A stretch of DNA of 64,000 nt from Saccharospirillum alexandrii (GCF_004000275.1 NZ_RCIP01000001.1:1356749-1420748); one strand, 5' to 3'. Positions 43,502 to 53,140 are shown, counted from the first letter of the stretch. The notes: a model not told the origin generated them from the sequence alone. Translations and numbers: made by a program.

Positions 43502-44797
43502 CTAACTCATGGTCCTCGGCAACCAGAGGGTTATCGCTGGAATGGCTGCCAATAACACCAGCCGCACCAGGTCCACCCCCACGAAGGGCACAACACCGCG
43601 AAAAATAGTGGTCAGTTTGGTATCCCGGATCACCCCATTAATAATGTAGACATTCATCCCAATGGGTGGCGTGATCATCCCCAGCTCAACCGTCATCACA
43701 ATGATGATTCCAAACCAGATCGGATCGAACCCCAGTGCCATGATGACCGGAAAGACGATGGGTACCAGCAGAATGATCATGGCCATGGCATCGAGAATGC
43801 ACCCCATAAACAGGAAGAACAGCAGAATAAGCGCCAGGGTTGGATAGGCTCCCAGATCCAAAGCCGTGAGCCATGCGGTCATTTTCTGGGGTGTTTGGGT
43901 GATCGCCAGAAATGAACTGAACAACATCGCCCCAATCAGAATTGTGTATATCGATACGGAGGTGCGTAAGGCATCTACCAAACTAATCCGCAGCTCGCGC
44001 AGGCCCAAACGTCCCCGCAGTACGCCGATCAGCCCGGTCAGAAAGGCACCGGCCGCTGCGGCTTCGGTAGGTGTGACCACGCCCGCGTATATGCCACCGA
44101 CCACGGACACAAACAACAGCAGTACCGCCCAGATTCCCCTGAGTGCAATAAACCGCTCTTTCAGTCCTACCTTTTCACTGGCAGCACTGTGTTTGCCCGC
44201 GATAACCCAAACCAGTGCCAGATACATGATGACAGCAATAATGCCCGGGACGATGCCGGCAATGAACAGGGTACCGATGTCTTGCTGAGTGATGTAACCA
44301 TAGATTGCCAGCACCACTGAGGGCGGGATCAGAATACCGAGCGTGCCGCCCGAGGCAATGACCCCAGTCGCCAGCTCATCACTGTAACCCGCCTTGCGCA
44401 TCTCTGGCAGGGCAACGCGGCTCATCGTGGCAGCCGTTGCGACGGAAGACCCTGAGATGGCAGCAAAACCTGAGCAGGCCGAAATAGTCGCCAACCCCAA
44501 GCCACCTCGTTTGTGTCCGACCCAGGCACGGGCCGCACCGAAAAGCTCGGACGAAATACCCGAACGGGTGGCAAAGACCCCCATCAGGATGAACATCGGG
44601 ATCAGCGAGGTGTTGTAATCGGTAATCGTCCGCAATGGCGTGATCGCTAACTGGCTCAGAGCAGCGCCCCACCCAACAATCTGTGCAAAGCCACCAACAC
44701 CCACAACACCCATGGCAATACCGACAGGAACCCGCAGAGCCATCAGGGCAAACAGAACGACAAAACCGCCGATGGCGACGAAGTCGGCTTCACTCAT
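43502..44797 (-). CDS. dctM: TRAP transporter large permease DctM
   Basis: DctM is the large permease of a sodium-driven TRAP importer. The 431 residues form a row of about 12 hydrophobic helices, with GISSELFGAARAWVGHKRGGL and ISGSSVATAATMSRVALPEM among the family signatures, and ELGMITPPIGMNVYIINGV at the end. The frame opens 14 codons earlier, but GGAG precedes ATG 44797. It overlaps dctQ and ends the acyl-CoA operon. Confidence 0.92.
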   Translation of the reverse strand: MSEADFVAIGGFVVLFALMALRVPVGIAMGVVGVGGFAQIVGWGAALSQLAITPLRTITDYNTSLIPMFILMGVFATRSGISSELFGAARAWVGHKRGGLGLATISACSGFAAISGSSVATAATMSRVALPEMRKAGYSDELATGVIASGGTLGILIPPSVVLAIYGYITQQDIGTLFIAGIVPGIIAVIMYLALVWVIAGKHSAASEKVGLKERFIALRGIWAVLLLFVSVVGGIYAGVVTPTEAAAAGAFLTGLIGVLRGRLGLRELRISLVDALRTSVSIYTILIGAMLFSSFLAITQTPQKMTAWLTALDLGAYPTLALILLFFLFMGCILDAMAMIILLVPIVFPVIMALGFDPIWFGIIIVMTVELGMITPPIGMNVYIINGVIRDTKLTTIFRGVVPFVGVDLVRLVLLAAIPAITLWLPRTMS

Positions 44798-45308
44798 GGT
44801 GTTTCTCCTCAGGTGACTGCTCATCCAGGGGACGGCCACTGATCAGGTAGATCAACCCAGCCAGAGTGGTTACAACGGCAACGGCCAGACCCAGCCAGAT
44901 ACCGCCAACAAGCGGCCAAATGGGCAAACGCAAATCAAACGTCGCCTCGCTGGAGGCATAGGCATCCGTGACCCGACTGAATAGCTTCCAAACCAACGCT
45001 GCGGTGAACACCAGGAGGACTCCCTGAGCTAGAACTTCAACACCTTTCCGTGCTTTGTCTGGCAACATTTCGGCGAACAGGTCCACGCAGATGTGGCCGC
45101 CACGGAAACCCAGTACGGCATAACCCCAGGCTATTGATAAACCCAGAAACAACCGGGAAAGGTCGAATGCATCCGGAATGGGTGAAGAAAACAGATAGCG
45201 ACCCAGCGATGATGCAAAAACGATGATCATCACCGCCGCCAGGCAGAGCGCCGCCACCGTTTCGACCACAGTCGTAAAGCGACGCATAACCACGCTGATG
45301 ACATACAT
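44790..45308 (-). CDS. dctQ: TRAP transporter small permease DctQ
   Basis: DctQ is the four-helix small permease, here 172 residues: TVVETVAALCLAAVMIIVFAS, SRLFLGLSIAWGYAVLGFRGGHICVDL (family motif RGGHIxVDL) and two further hydrophobic segments. ATG at 45308 has AGGAG upstream and is preferred to an earlier in-frame codon. It sits between dctP and dctM. Confidence 0.88.
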   Translation of the reverse strand: MYVISVVMRRFTTVVETVAALCLAAVMIIVFASSLGRYLFSSPIPDAFDLSRLFLGLSIAWGYAVLGFRGGHICVDLFAEMLPDKARKGVEVLAQGVLLVFTAALVWKLFSRVTDAYASSEATFDLRLPIWPLVGGIWLGLAVAVVTTLAGLIYLISGRPLDEQSPEEKHHE

Positions 45309-45370
45309 AGAAAGGCTCCTAACCGACAGGATGGCCCGCACCACCCGGGATCAGGCGATGCGGTGTCGAA

Positions 45371-46393
45371 TCATTCGTAGAGGGCACCGGCGGCACCCAT
45401 GATCTCGCGGAAACTGGCTTCGATCGCGGCAGCGTCATATCCCTTATCGGTGACTTCTTCGCGCCAGGCGTCCATTAACGGTGCGGTGGCTTCCTGCCAG
45501 GTAGCCATTTCTGCACTGCTCGGCTCGTGAACGGTATGCGTTGGGTCTTCTATCGCTCGCACCCGGCCTGATTGTTCCTGCCTGGCCCAGCCCGATGAAA
45601 TCTCGCTGGCCCACTGTGACGTGCAGTGCTCATCAATGACGGCGCGCTCGTTCTCAGGCAACCCCTGATAACGGGACTTGTTCATCGCCAGTACGAAGGT
45701 CGTCGTGTAGAGGGGGAAATCAATGTGGTACTTCGTTTCTTTGTCGATACCAAAAAGGTAGACACTGTCCCATGGAAAGGTAATGCCATCAGCTGCGCCG
45801 CGGGAAATCACTTCGCGTGCTTCAGGTGCGGGCACCTGGATACTGACCCCGCCCAGTAGCGAAACCATCGACCCCATGACGGCCTGAGCCGGACGAATGC
45901 TTTCTCCCTCAAGATCAGACGGCAAGGTCACCGGTTCGACGGTATGCAGCGTACCGGGGTCCTGTATAAAGGCCATGCAAACGTGGACATCCGGCATTTC
46001 CTGCTGCGCATACTGCTGGTACCAGTCGTTGAACCCTGCAGAGCCTTCGATGGCATTGGTCACCATGAAGGGATGTTCCGCCAGCGAAATGATCGGGAAA
46101 CGGCTCGGCTGATAGCTGGGCGCGACAAATGTGATATCGGCAATGCCATTGCGTGCAATGTCATAGTGATCGGTCGCTGAGCCTAACTGCTGGGCCGGAA
46201 AGATCGAAAAGCTGATACCGCCATCCGACGCTTCGCTGATCGATTCAATCCAGGGTTCGAATCCGGTCGTCTGCAGCGCATGGCCGGGCGGTAGCCAATG
46301 CGCAAGGCGCAAGGATGTTTCGGCCTGTACGGCGCCCGCGAGGCCGATCAGGGCCGTGGTGGTCAAGATGGATAACGTCTTTTTGTTGTTCAT
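45371..46393 (-). CDS. dctP: TRAP transporter solute-binding protein DctP
   Basis: The 340-residue protein has a signal peptide (LSILTTTALIGLAGAVQAET) and the DctP fold (RLAHWLPPGHALQTTGFEPW; GSATDHYDIARNGIADITFV), so it captures an organic acid for the adjacent permeases. The conserved arginine that binds the carboxylate lies in the SIRPAQAVMGSM region. GGAGGAGAG precedes the ATG. Its place after acyl-CoA ligase, hydratase and dehydrogenase genes suggests a carboxylate that is activated to a CoA thioester. Confidence 0.9.
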   Translation of the reverse strand: MNNKKTLSILTTTALIGLAGAVQAETSLRLAHWLPPGHALQTTGFEPWIESISEASDGGISFSIFPAQQLGSATDHYDIARNGIADITFVAPSYQPSRFPIISLAEHPFMVTNAIEGSAGFNDWYQQYAQQEMPDVHVCMAFIQDPGTLHTVEPVTLPSDLEGESIRPAQAVMGSMVSLLGGVSIQVPAPEAREVISRGAADGITFPWDSVYLFGIDKETKYHIDFPLYTTTFVLAMNKSRYQGLPENERAVIDEHCTSQWASEISSGWARQEQSGRVRAIEDPTHTVHEPSSAEMATWQEATAPLMDAWREEVTDKGYDAAAIEASFREIMGAAGALYE

Positions 46394-46440
46394 GGTATCT
46401 CTCCTCCCAATGGCATTAAGATCCCGGACGGTTGCCGGGC

Positions 46441-47343
46441 TCAGGTCTTCTGGTCGATGCCGACCTTTTGCCGGTGCATAGACATCGTGTGCGCCCACGC
46501 CTCAGCGATACTGTCCGCGTTCCAGCCACCTTCTTGGTGACAGAGCGCAATCTCTTGCGGGTGGGACCAGAGCGACAACCGATCGCCGCCAATCCCAATG
46601 CATTGCCCTGTGATCTGGCGTCCCGCCTCTGAGGCGAGGAAGACCGCCAGCGGGGCTACATCCTGTGGCGTTCCAAGGCCCAGTTCGTGGCGCAACCGGT
46701 GCGGGATTGGTTCGCCGCGCTCGGCAGCTTCAACGACTTCGCCAAGCCCCGGTATAGTCGCGACCATTCGCGTGACCGCCGTGGGTACGATGGCATTGAC
46801 GCTGACGCCCGCCCGGGACAGCTCCATCGACCAGGTACGTGCCAGCGCCGCCACCCCAGCCTTCGCCGCTGAATAGGCCGTTTGTCCAACATTGCCGCGC
46901 TGCCCCGCTACCGAGGAAACCAGTGTCACGGTCCCCCCCTGCTCCGCTTCACGGAAATAGCGGGCAGCGGCCCTCCCGCAGGTGAAAGCTCCACGCAGGT
47001 GTGTGCGCAGCACCGAATCAAAATCGTCATCGGTCACCTTCCACAAGATCGCATCTCGCAGTACGCCCGCATTGGCGACCAGGCCGTCCATACGCCCGAA
47101 CTGGTCCAGGGCGACCCGGATACAGTGATCCGCTGCTTCCGTTTCGCCGATGGCAGCCACGGCGACAGCGGCCCGGCCACCGGCAGCACGGATTCGGTCA
47201 GCCGCCGCCTCAGCAACGTCGGCATCGACATCATTAATGACCACAGCCGCGCCGGCTTCAGCCATGGCGTGAGCTATAGCCAGCCCAATACCACGGCCGG
47301 AGCCGGTAACAATGTGGACTTGTCCGGTAAGTGCGGAGGTCAT
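46441..47343 (-). CDS. Short-chain dehydrogenase/reductase, probable hydroxyacyl-CoA dehydrogenase
   Basis: The 300 residues contain the SDR Rossmann motif TGSGRGIGLAIAHAMAEAG, the SSVAG serine, and the catalytic YSAAKAG. After the usual 250-residue fold there is a C-terminal extension of about 45 residues (LSLWSHPQEIALCHQEGGWN, AEAWAHTMSMHRQKVG), seen in some SDRs that act on CoA thioesters. The likely start is the ATG at 47343, seven bases after GGGGAG. It is overlapped by the enoyl-CoA hydratase and is probably a beta-oxidation-type step. Confidence 0.85.
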   Translation of the reverse strand: MTSALTGQVHIVTGSGRGIGLAIAHAMAEAGAAVVINDVDADVAEAAADRIRAAGGRAAVAVAAIGETEAADHCIRVALDQFGRMDGLVANAGVLRDAILWKVTDDDFDSVLRTHLRGAFTCGRAAARYFREAEQGGTVTLVSSVAGQRGNVGQTAYSAAKAGVAALARTWSMELSRAGVSVNAIVPTAVTRMVATIPGLGEVVEAAERGEPIPHRLRHELGLGTPQDVAPLAVFLASEAGRQITGQCIGIGGDRLSLWSHPQEIALCHQEGGWNADSIAEAWAHTMSMHRQKVGIDQKT

Positions 47344-47345
47344 CT

Positions 47346-48161
47346 TCATACTCCCCGGAACACAGCGGGCCGTTTTTCCATAAAGGCCCGGGGACCTTCA
47401 CGCGCATCGTCCGATGCCATGACCCGTGCCTTGGCAGCGTCCTCCATCCGGTAACCTTGCTCCAGCGTTACACCGCTGGCTTGCAGCACCGTGCGCTTCA
47501 CTTCCTGAACCGCGAGCGGCCCGTTTGCAGCGATCTTCCGGGCCATCGCCCAGGCACTGGCCATTAACTCGGCCTGGGGAACCACCCGGTTAATCATGCC
47601 GGCGCTCAATGCCTGCTCTGCGCTGATGGGATCGCCGGTCAGCAACATTTCCATCGCCAGGCACTGGGGTATTTGCCGGGGCAGACGGACCAGGGAGCCG
47701 GCAAAAGGAATCAACCCGCGCCTCACTTCCGGCAGGGCAAAGGTGGCATGATCCGCTGCGATCCGAATGTCGGTGGCCAGCATTGTTTCCATGCCGCCAG
47801 CCATGCAGGGGCCGTTGATGGCGGCAATAATCGGCTTGTTCAGTTCAAACCCGCGCAGCGCGGAACGGTCCATGATTCCCGGATCATCCAGCAGGCGGTA
47901 ATCCCACTGCGTTTCAGGCTGTCGAGCGCCCGTCATCAGTGGTAACGTCAGGGCCAGGTCGCCCCCGCTGCAAAAAGCCCTGTCTCCCGTTCCGGTCAGG
48001 ATCACGACACGTACGGAGTCATCCCCAGCCACGTCGGCAAAGGCATCGGCCAGACGGCAGGCGACTTCCGGACTGATGGCATTGCGTGCCTTCGGCCGAT
48101 TGAATGTCATCAGGGCGACCCCGTCCGACTTTTCGAGAAGCAGCGGCAGAACGTCGCTCAT
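47346..48161 (-). CDS. Enoyl-CoA hydratase/isomerase family protein
   Basis: A crotonase-fold enzyme of 271 residues. The oxyanion-hole stretch FCSGGDLAL and the second acidic positions GGMETMLATDI and LPEVRRG are kept; in mitochondrial crotonase these are the two catalytic glutamates, so hydratase activity is plausible. The substrate is unknown. Its ATG overlaps the ligase stop as ATGA. Confidence 0.87.
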   Translation of the reverse strand: MSDVLPLLLEKSDGVALMTFNRPKARNAISPEVACRLADAFADVAGDDSVRVVILTGTGDRAFCSGGDLALTLPLMTGARQPETQWDYRLLDDPGIMDRSALRGFELNKPIIAAINGPCMAGGMETMLATDIRIAADHATFALPEVRRGLIPFAGSLVRLPRQIPQCLAMEMLLTGDPISAEQALSAGMINRVVPQAELMASAWAMARKIAANGPLAVQEVKRTVLQASGVTLEQGYRMEDAAKARVMASDDAREGPRAFMEKRPAVFRGV

Positions 48162-49852
48162 AAGGAGACTTCCTCTTGTATCAGGCTTAGCGCCAATTCA
48201 CGCAGGGCAAACTTCTGAATCTTCCCGTTGGAGGTCATCGGGAAGGCCGACAGTGCATGGATGTATTTGGGGATCTTGTGCCGGGCGATGTTGGCGCGGC
48301 AAAAATCTCGAATCTCGTCGGCAGTGAGCCTGGCGTCGCCGGCCGGTAAGACGAAGGCAAAGATCTGCTCGCCAAGGTCAGGGTCGGGCACGCCCACCAC
48401 CTGAGCCTGTGATATTGCGGGATGCTCCAGCAGGAACTCTTCGATCTCGACGGGAAAAACGTTCTCGCCGGCTCGGATGATCATATCCTTGAGCCGGCCC
48501 ACGATCCGCAGGTGGCCGGTCTTCTCCAATACAGCGAGATCACCACTGTGCAGCCAGCCATCGGCGTCGATCGTTTCAGCCGATTTCTCAGGCATGTCGA
48601 AATAACCGCGGGTCAGAAGATAACCGCGAATGCACAATTCGCCCTTCTCTCCCCAACCCACCGGATCACCTTTATCAGGGTCAACAATGCGCACTTCGGT
48701 ATGGGGCAGCGGGATACCTGCGGTGGCGATTCGCACATCAAAGGGATCATCTGGATCAGTCTGGGTGATAATCGGGCTGCATTCGGTCATCCCCATGATG
48801 ATCATCGGCTGGGCGCCGGTTGCATCACAGACCTGTTGCATCAGGCTTGGCGGGATCGATGTGCCTCCCATGAACGCCAGGCGCAGTCCATCGGTTCGGC
48901 GACGTGCAAAATCCGAATGGGTCATCATGCGGCTATACATGGTCGGAACACCATTGATGATGGTCGCTGCATGATGCTCCCATTGAGCCAACACGGCGCC
49001 CGGCTCAAAGTCATCGAGCACGACCACACAACCGCCACAGGCCAGCATGCCCATGATGTTGCAAACACAGCCTGCGGTATGAAACAGAGGCATCGCGCTG
49101 AGCAACACATCGTCGGAACGGAACCCGCCGCGCTGACTCATCAACCGTGCGTTATTGACCGTGGAGTAATGCGACAACATGGCGCCCTTTGGCTTGCCTG
49201 TGGTGCCGCTGGTGTATTGGATTTGCATCACATCATTGGGCTTCACAGCCGCCTGATGACGTTGCAGATCCTCCGGCGAGACCTCGTCGGCCATCGTTTC
49301 AAGCACTGAGAAAGACAGGGCACCGTTCACGCCCGAATCGAACGCGCAGAGACCTTTCAGATCAGGGTAGTTGGGGCTGGCTACCCCTCTTTGCCCTCTC
49401 ATCCCCGCGCCCGACATCATGCCCTCAAGCATGCTTGCGAGATCCTGTTTGCGAAAAGTGTCAGCAAAGATCAGGTAATTGATGCGCCCCTGAGTCAGCA
49501 GATAATCCAGCTCCCGCTCCTGCAAGGACGGGTTAACCGTAACTAGGACGGCCCCCATTCGAGCCAGCGCGTATTCGAGAAGGATCCACTCTGCCCGGTT
49601 GGGCGACATGACAGCGACATGGTCGCCCCTGTTGACACCCCAACCGATGAGGGCGCGCGCAAGACGCTCAGTGGCTACTTTTAGTTCGCCATAGGTCCAG
49701 CGTGTCTCTACGTCGGTTCGAGTATCCACAAATACCGCCGCCGTGTGATCCTTAAACCGCTCTGCCTGGGCATCAAGCAGGGAACCCAGGGTCTCATCCG
49801 TTAGGCTGGCACCGTCAGTTGCCGGCCACCATGCAATCTCGCGAATAGACAT
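48158..49852 (-). CDS. AMP-dependent acyl-CoA synthetase
   Basis: This enzyme activates a carboxylate to its acyl-CoA through an acyl-adenylate. The 564 residues contain the P-loop IQYTSGTTGKPKGAMLSH, the adenylate motif GMTECSPI, the hinge HSGDLAVLEKTGHLRIVGR and the catalytic Lys in MTSNGKIQK near the C-terminus. GGAGGGG precedes ATG 49852. It is the first gene of the six-gene operon and diverges from a MarR gene. The substrate is not evident; fatty, aromatic or alicyclic acids are possible. Confidence 0.9.
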   Translation of the reverse strand: MSIREIAWWPATDGASLTDETLGSLLDAQAERFKDHTAAVFVDTRTDVETRWTYGELKVATERLARALIGWGVNRGDHVAVMSPNRAEWILLEYALARMGAVLVTVNPSLQERELDYLLTQGRINYLIFADTFRKQDLASMLEGMMSGAGMRGQRGVASPNYPDLKGLCAFDSGVNGALSFSVLETMADEVSPEDLQRHQAAVKPNDVMQIQYTSGTTGKPKGAMLSHYSTVNNARLMSQRGGFRSDDVLLSAMPLFHTAGCVCNIMGMLACGGCVVVLDDFEPGAVLAQWEHHAATIINGVPTMYSRMMTHSDFARRRTDGLRLAFMGGTSIPPSLMQQVCDATGAQPMIIMGMTECSPIITQTDPDDPFDVRIATAGIPLPHTEVRIVDPDKGDPVGWGEKGELCIRGYLLTRGYFDMPEKSAETIDADGWLHSGDLAVLEKTGHLRIVGRLKDMIIRAGENVFPVEIEEFLLEHPAISQAQVVGVPDPDLGEQIFAFVLPAGDARLTADEIRDFCRANIARHKIPKYIHALSAFPMTSNGKIQKFALRELALSLIQEEVSL

Positions 49853-49916
49853 CGCCTTCCCCTCCGTGCCGACTTGCCTTGCTCTTGCCCTAAAGGCATC
49901 ATGATTCGGCTTTCGC

Positions 49917-49966
49917 ATAGTTCGACATTGTATTGTTCGTCTTCGTACTATTTATTTTCAAACTAT
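49917..49966. promoter_or_regulatory. Divergent operator region with three MarR-type half-sites
   Basis: Between the acyl-CoA synthetase and marR genes lie ATAGTTCGA (49917-49925, plus strand), TCGTACTAT (49943-49951) and TCAAACTAT (49958-49966); the last two are minus-strand copies, ATAGTACGA and ATAGTTTGA. The three 9-mers differ at two central positions only. A MarR dimer could bind pairs of these to repress both directions. This is inferred from pattern alone. Confidence 0.5.
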
Positions 49967-50008
49967 ATAGACATTACAGAAACCTTGTCAATAAAAGGAT
50001 CGTTCGGG

Positions 50009-50485
50009 ATGCATGACGATAATTCATCATCAAAAAATGAGCAGGAGAGTGTCCTGCGTGGTGGGGAAATGGAGGCCTCGGTGGGGTATCGCCTGCGTCT
50101 GGCGCAGATCCTTGCCTATAGGAATTTTGAAGAGAAGATTACCGACCACGGAGTTGCCCCCCGCTACCTTGGGCTACTTGGTATCGTTTCCGCGAACCCC
50201 GGCCAGCCGCAAAACAAGCTTGCAGACGCCATCGGACTGCAGAAATCGAGCCTTGTCACTATTCTGGATCGGCTTGAAAAAGAGGAGATTCTAGAGCGCC
50301 GAGCCATTCCACAGGATCGGCGTGCACGAGGTGTCTGGCTTACTCCCAGGGGCGAGAAGGTTGTGACTGAACTGGCTGCACGGGCAGCAGACCACGAGGA
50401 GAGGATGGCTAAGGGAATACCTGCCGAAGACCGGGAACGGTTGATCGAGATGCTGGGTCACATCATCGACAACTTGCGTAGCTGA
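50009..50485 (+). CDS. MarR-family transcriptional regulator
   Basis: The 158-residue protein has a winged helix-turn-helix (NKLADAIGLQKSSLVTILDRLEKEEILERR, then DRRARGVWLTPRGEKV as the wing) and flanking dimerisation helices. The frame runs 45 codons further upstream, but AAAGGA precedes the ATG at 50009 and homology starts there. It diverges from the six-gene acyl-CoA operon, which it most likely represses until an aromatic or acyl-CoA ligand binds. Confidence 0.88.
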   Translation: MHDDNSSSKNEQESVLRGGEMEASVGYRLRLAQILAYRNFEEKITDHGVAPRYLGLLGIVSANPGQPQNKLADAIGLQKSSLVTILDRLEKEEILERRAIPQDRRARGVWLTPRGEKVVTELAARAADHEERMAKGIPAEDRERLIEMLGHIIDNLRS

Positions 50486-50788
50486 CACAGAGACGTGACC
50501 CAGGCGGCCAGAGGCCCCTGAAATGAATATTACGAGACATTTCTCAATGCCGGGGACATCAAAGTGGGCTCTCTGTGCCCGATTGAGCCCACTCCCGTCC
50601 CAAATACTAAACGCTGCGTTCTAGTGATTGGCATCGACCAATGCCTAATCCCTGCCTAGGGTAATTGTTTAGTCGCACAACAATTCGACTCCGACTATAC
50701 AGCAAAATACGCGACCCACTTCATTAACAGCATTAGGCGGGAGGGTCGCCGTTTAACACTACAACAATAACAACAAGGATTTATACCT
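50486..50788 (+). other. Gene-free gap with a GC-rich hairpin
   Basis: No supported gene lies in these 303 bases. AGTGGGCTC (50563-50571) is perfectly repeated as GAGCCCACT (50585-50593) around a 13-base loop; there is no T-run, so I would not call a full terminator. It may still end marR transcription. Upstream elements for the DctP gene at 50789 should be in the second half, but none is clear. Confidence 0.4.
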
Positions 50789-51829
50789 GTGCTTACCCAT
50801 ACTCCAAGAGGTCTGGCTGTGCTGTTGCTCAGTCTTTTCATGCTGAACTCAGCTCAGGCAGAAAACCATACCCTAAGGTTGCATCATTTTCTGGGGCCAA
50901 ACTCTCCTGCTCAAGCCGTCCTGCTGGAACCCTTTGCCCAACGACTGCGAGATGAAAGCAACGGCCAGCTGGACGTCAGTATTCATCCGGGGATGTCACT
51001 CGGTGGTGTGCCTGGAGATTTGTATCAGCAGCTAGTTGACGGAGAAGTCGATATGATTTGGACACTGGCGGGTTACCACCCTGGCCAGTTTCCACGCACC
51101 GAAGTTTTCGAACTGCCCAGCGTTCACTTTCGCAGCGCTTATGCAACCAATAGGGCAATCTATGCTAATTTTGATTTGATCGAAGCCGATTACGCTGACG
51201 TTAAGCCCTTACTGGTGCACGTACATGGTGGCAACGCTTTGCACCTGAAAAACCATAGTATCCAAAGTGCTGCGGATGTCCGCAACCTTCGCATTCACAC
51301 GCCATCTCGCACTGGAAGCTGGTTAATGGAAGCCTGGGGTTCTCGCGAAACTACCGTACCTGTCCTGCAAATTCGTGATGCCTTCGCCAACGATCAAATC
51401 GATGGCGCCCTGCTACCGCTTGAAATTTTTACCGCTTTGGGGCTCGAAAGCCAGGTAACAGAAACCGTGCAAGGCAGCGACGGCTCACGTTTTGGTACTG
51501 CGGTTTTTTTACTGCTGATGAACAAGGACCGATATGAGTCACTGCCCGCGAACCTTCGACAGGTAATCGATGACCAAATCGGCCAGGATCTCTACCGCAG
51601 CATGGGCCAGGCCTGGGATGACCTGGAGGCTCCGATGTTCCGCGCACAGCGTGACCGCGTTAACCGCCTGGATGTGGATATAATTTATGATTTTGAGGCG
51701 CTCAGCGAACAAGTGGTCAGACGCTGGATCGACGATATGGCCAGGCAGGGCATCGATGGTGAAACACTGGTTCATGAAGCAAGACGTTACATTGCGCGTT
51801 ATTCTCGCATCATAACAACCTTGGAATAA
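50789..51829 (+). CDS. Orphan TRAP solute-binding protein DctP
   Basis: The 346-residue product has a signal peptide (about 25 residues, ending NSAQAE) and the DctP fold (LRLHHFLGPNSPAQAVLLEPF; YQQLVDGEVDMIWTLAGYHPG). No permease follows; the nearest genes converge on it from the minus strand. It may feed one of the two TRAP permease pairs, or act as a sensor-type binding protein. Start GTG 50789 with AAGGA eight bases before; the base composition is lower in GC than the neighbouring catabolic genes. Confidence 0.85.
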   Translation: MLTHTPRGLAVLLLSLFMLNSAQAENHTLRLHHFLGPNSPAQAVLLEPFAQRLRDESNGQLDVSIHPGMSLGGVPGDLYQQLVDGEVDMIWTLAGYHPGQFPRTEVFELPSVHFRSAYATNRAIYANFDLIEADYADVKPLLVHVHGGNALHLKNHSIQSAADVRNLRIHTPSRTGSWLMEAWGSRETTVPVLQIRDAFANDQIDGALLPLEIFTALGLESQVTETVQGSDGSRFGTAVFLLLMNKDRYESLPANLRQVIDDQIGQDLYRSMGQAWDDLEAPMFRAQRDRVNRLDVDIIYDFEALSEQVVRRWIDDMARQGIDGETLVHEARRYIARYSRIITTLE

Positions 51830-51898
51830 CGTGAACCCAGAGCGTCTTATAAAACGCCGCTAACACCAATCGATATCATCGAAAGGTAGCGAGTAGTG

Positions 51899-53140
51899 TC
51901 AACCCGATGGGCTTGCTCCCCCCAATCGCCAGGTTAAAATCAACAACCCTATAAACATCAAGCCACCGGCAAACCCCCATAGTGCGAGTTGATAGTTTCC
52001 GGTTAAATCGAAGGCATAGCCCGCGAGGATCGGGGCCAGCGTGGTGCCGGGCACCTGCAGCAGCATCAGACTGCCCTGTACAGAACCGAATCGATGCTCA
52101 CCAAATAGCCGGCTGACCAGCACCATGACAATCAGCGTGCCGGCGCCAACACTGACGGCCAGCATGGCAAGCATGGCGATCAACCCCGTTAATGACGGCC
52201 AGGTGCCGAACCAGATCAGGCTGAAACTCTCGACGATCAGCATTCCACCAAAGCCAATAACCAGCGTCCTGGATGTCAGTAAGTCTGACAATGTACCCGT
52301 TAACAACCGAACCGGTATCGATAACAGGATTAAGCCGCTGAGCAGCGCCGCTGCCATGCGTTCCGGGTAGCCCTGGTCGGTTACCAGGGGCATGAGGTGC
52401 ACAGTCAACCCTGAATTGATCGAAGCTTGTGCCATAAAACCCAGGCCAAGTAACCAGAACGCCCGACTGGCTGCGATGGTGCGCCATCCAGTCCGGGTAT
52501 CGCTCTTGCCCGTTGTTGGTTGAGCTGCCCTATGCTGCGAGTCACCTGGCACTCTGCCGCCCCGGAATCCGATCAAAGCGAAGGGTATCAGCGAAACGAT
52601 CAATACGGACCATATCAGGCAGGTTGCCCGCCAGCCGAATCGATCCAATAAAGAGGCTACCAGCGGGATCAGCAAAGCGGTGACCAGTCCGACGACCGAA
52701 AAACGAACGGCTAAAGCCAGCCCTCTTCGATGAACCGTCGATTGTACGACAAGCTTATCGAGGGCGATCATGAAACCCAGAGCGACTCCGGCCGAAACGA
52801 GTACGGACCAAACCATCACCAGCCCGACAGCGGTTTCTATAAAAGCCATAAATGCCAGGCCCAGGGCGAGCAGGAACATACCCAGAATTACGGGCAAGCG
52901 AGGTCCGAAACGATCCGACAAATAGCCTGCCAGCGGAGCCAGCAAACCGGTCGTCAGCCGACCCAGCCCAATCGCCATCGACACTGTGCCCCGCCCTACG
53001 GCGAGGTCTCCGGCAATGGGTTTAACCAGCGAGGAAATGGCAAAGGCCACAAACCCCTGGCCAACACCGGTTAGCGCGCCGGATGCTCCGACAATGCCCC
53101 AGCGTCGCCAGGCATTTGCAACTACAGGCTTGGTAGCCAC
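51899..53140 (-). CDS. MFS transporter (OFA/monocarboxylate-like)
   Basis: The 413-residue product has about twelve helices and the MFS loop 2-3 motif GYLSDRFGPRLPVILGMF. It resembles oxalate/formate and monocarboxylate transporters (GVGQGFVAFAISSLVKPIAGDL). It begins with GTG inside the end of the TRAP dctM (19-bp overlap), so it belongs to the same operon and may export a pathway product or import an alternative acid. Confidence 0.85.
   Translation of the reverse strand: MATKPVVANAWRRWGIVGASGALTGVGQGFVAFAISSLVKPIAGDLAVGRGTVSMAIGLGRLTTGLLAPLAGYLSDRFGPRLPVILGMFLLALGLAFMAFIETAVGLVMVWSVLVSAGVALGFMIALDKLVVQSTVHRRGLALAVRFSVVGLVTALLIPLVASLLDRFGWRATCLIWSVLIVSLIPFALIGFRGGRVPGDSQHRAAQPTTGKSDTRTGWRTIAASRAFWLLGLGFMAQASINSGLTVHLMPLVTDQGYPERMAAALLSGLILLSIPVRLLTGTLSDLLTSRTLVIGFGGMLIVESFSLIWFGTWPSLTGLIAMLAMLAVSVGAGTLIVMVLVSRLFGEHRFGSVQGSLMLLQVPGTTLAPILAGYAFDLTGNYQLALWGFAGGLMFIGLLILTWRLGGASPSG

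Noticed and set aside
50563-50593. Rho-independent terminator after marR
   Set aside because: The stem is perfect, but the loop is 13 bases and no T-run follows; kept only as a hairpin within the gap.
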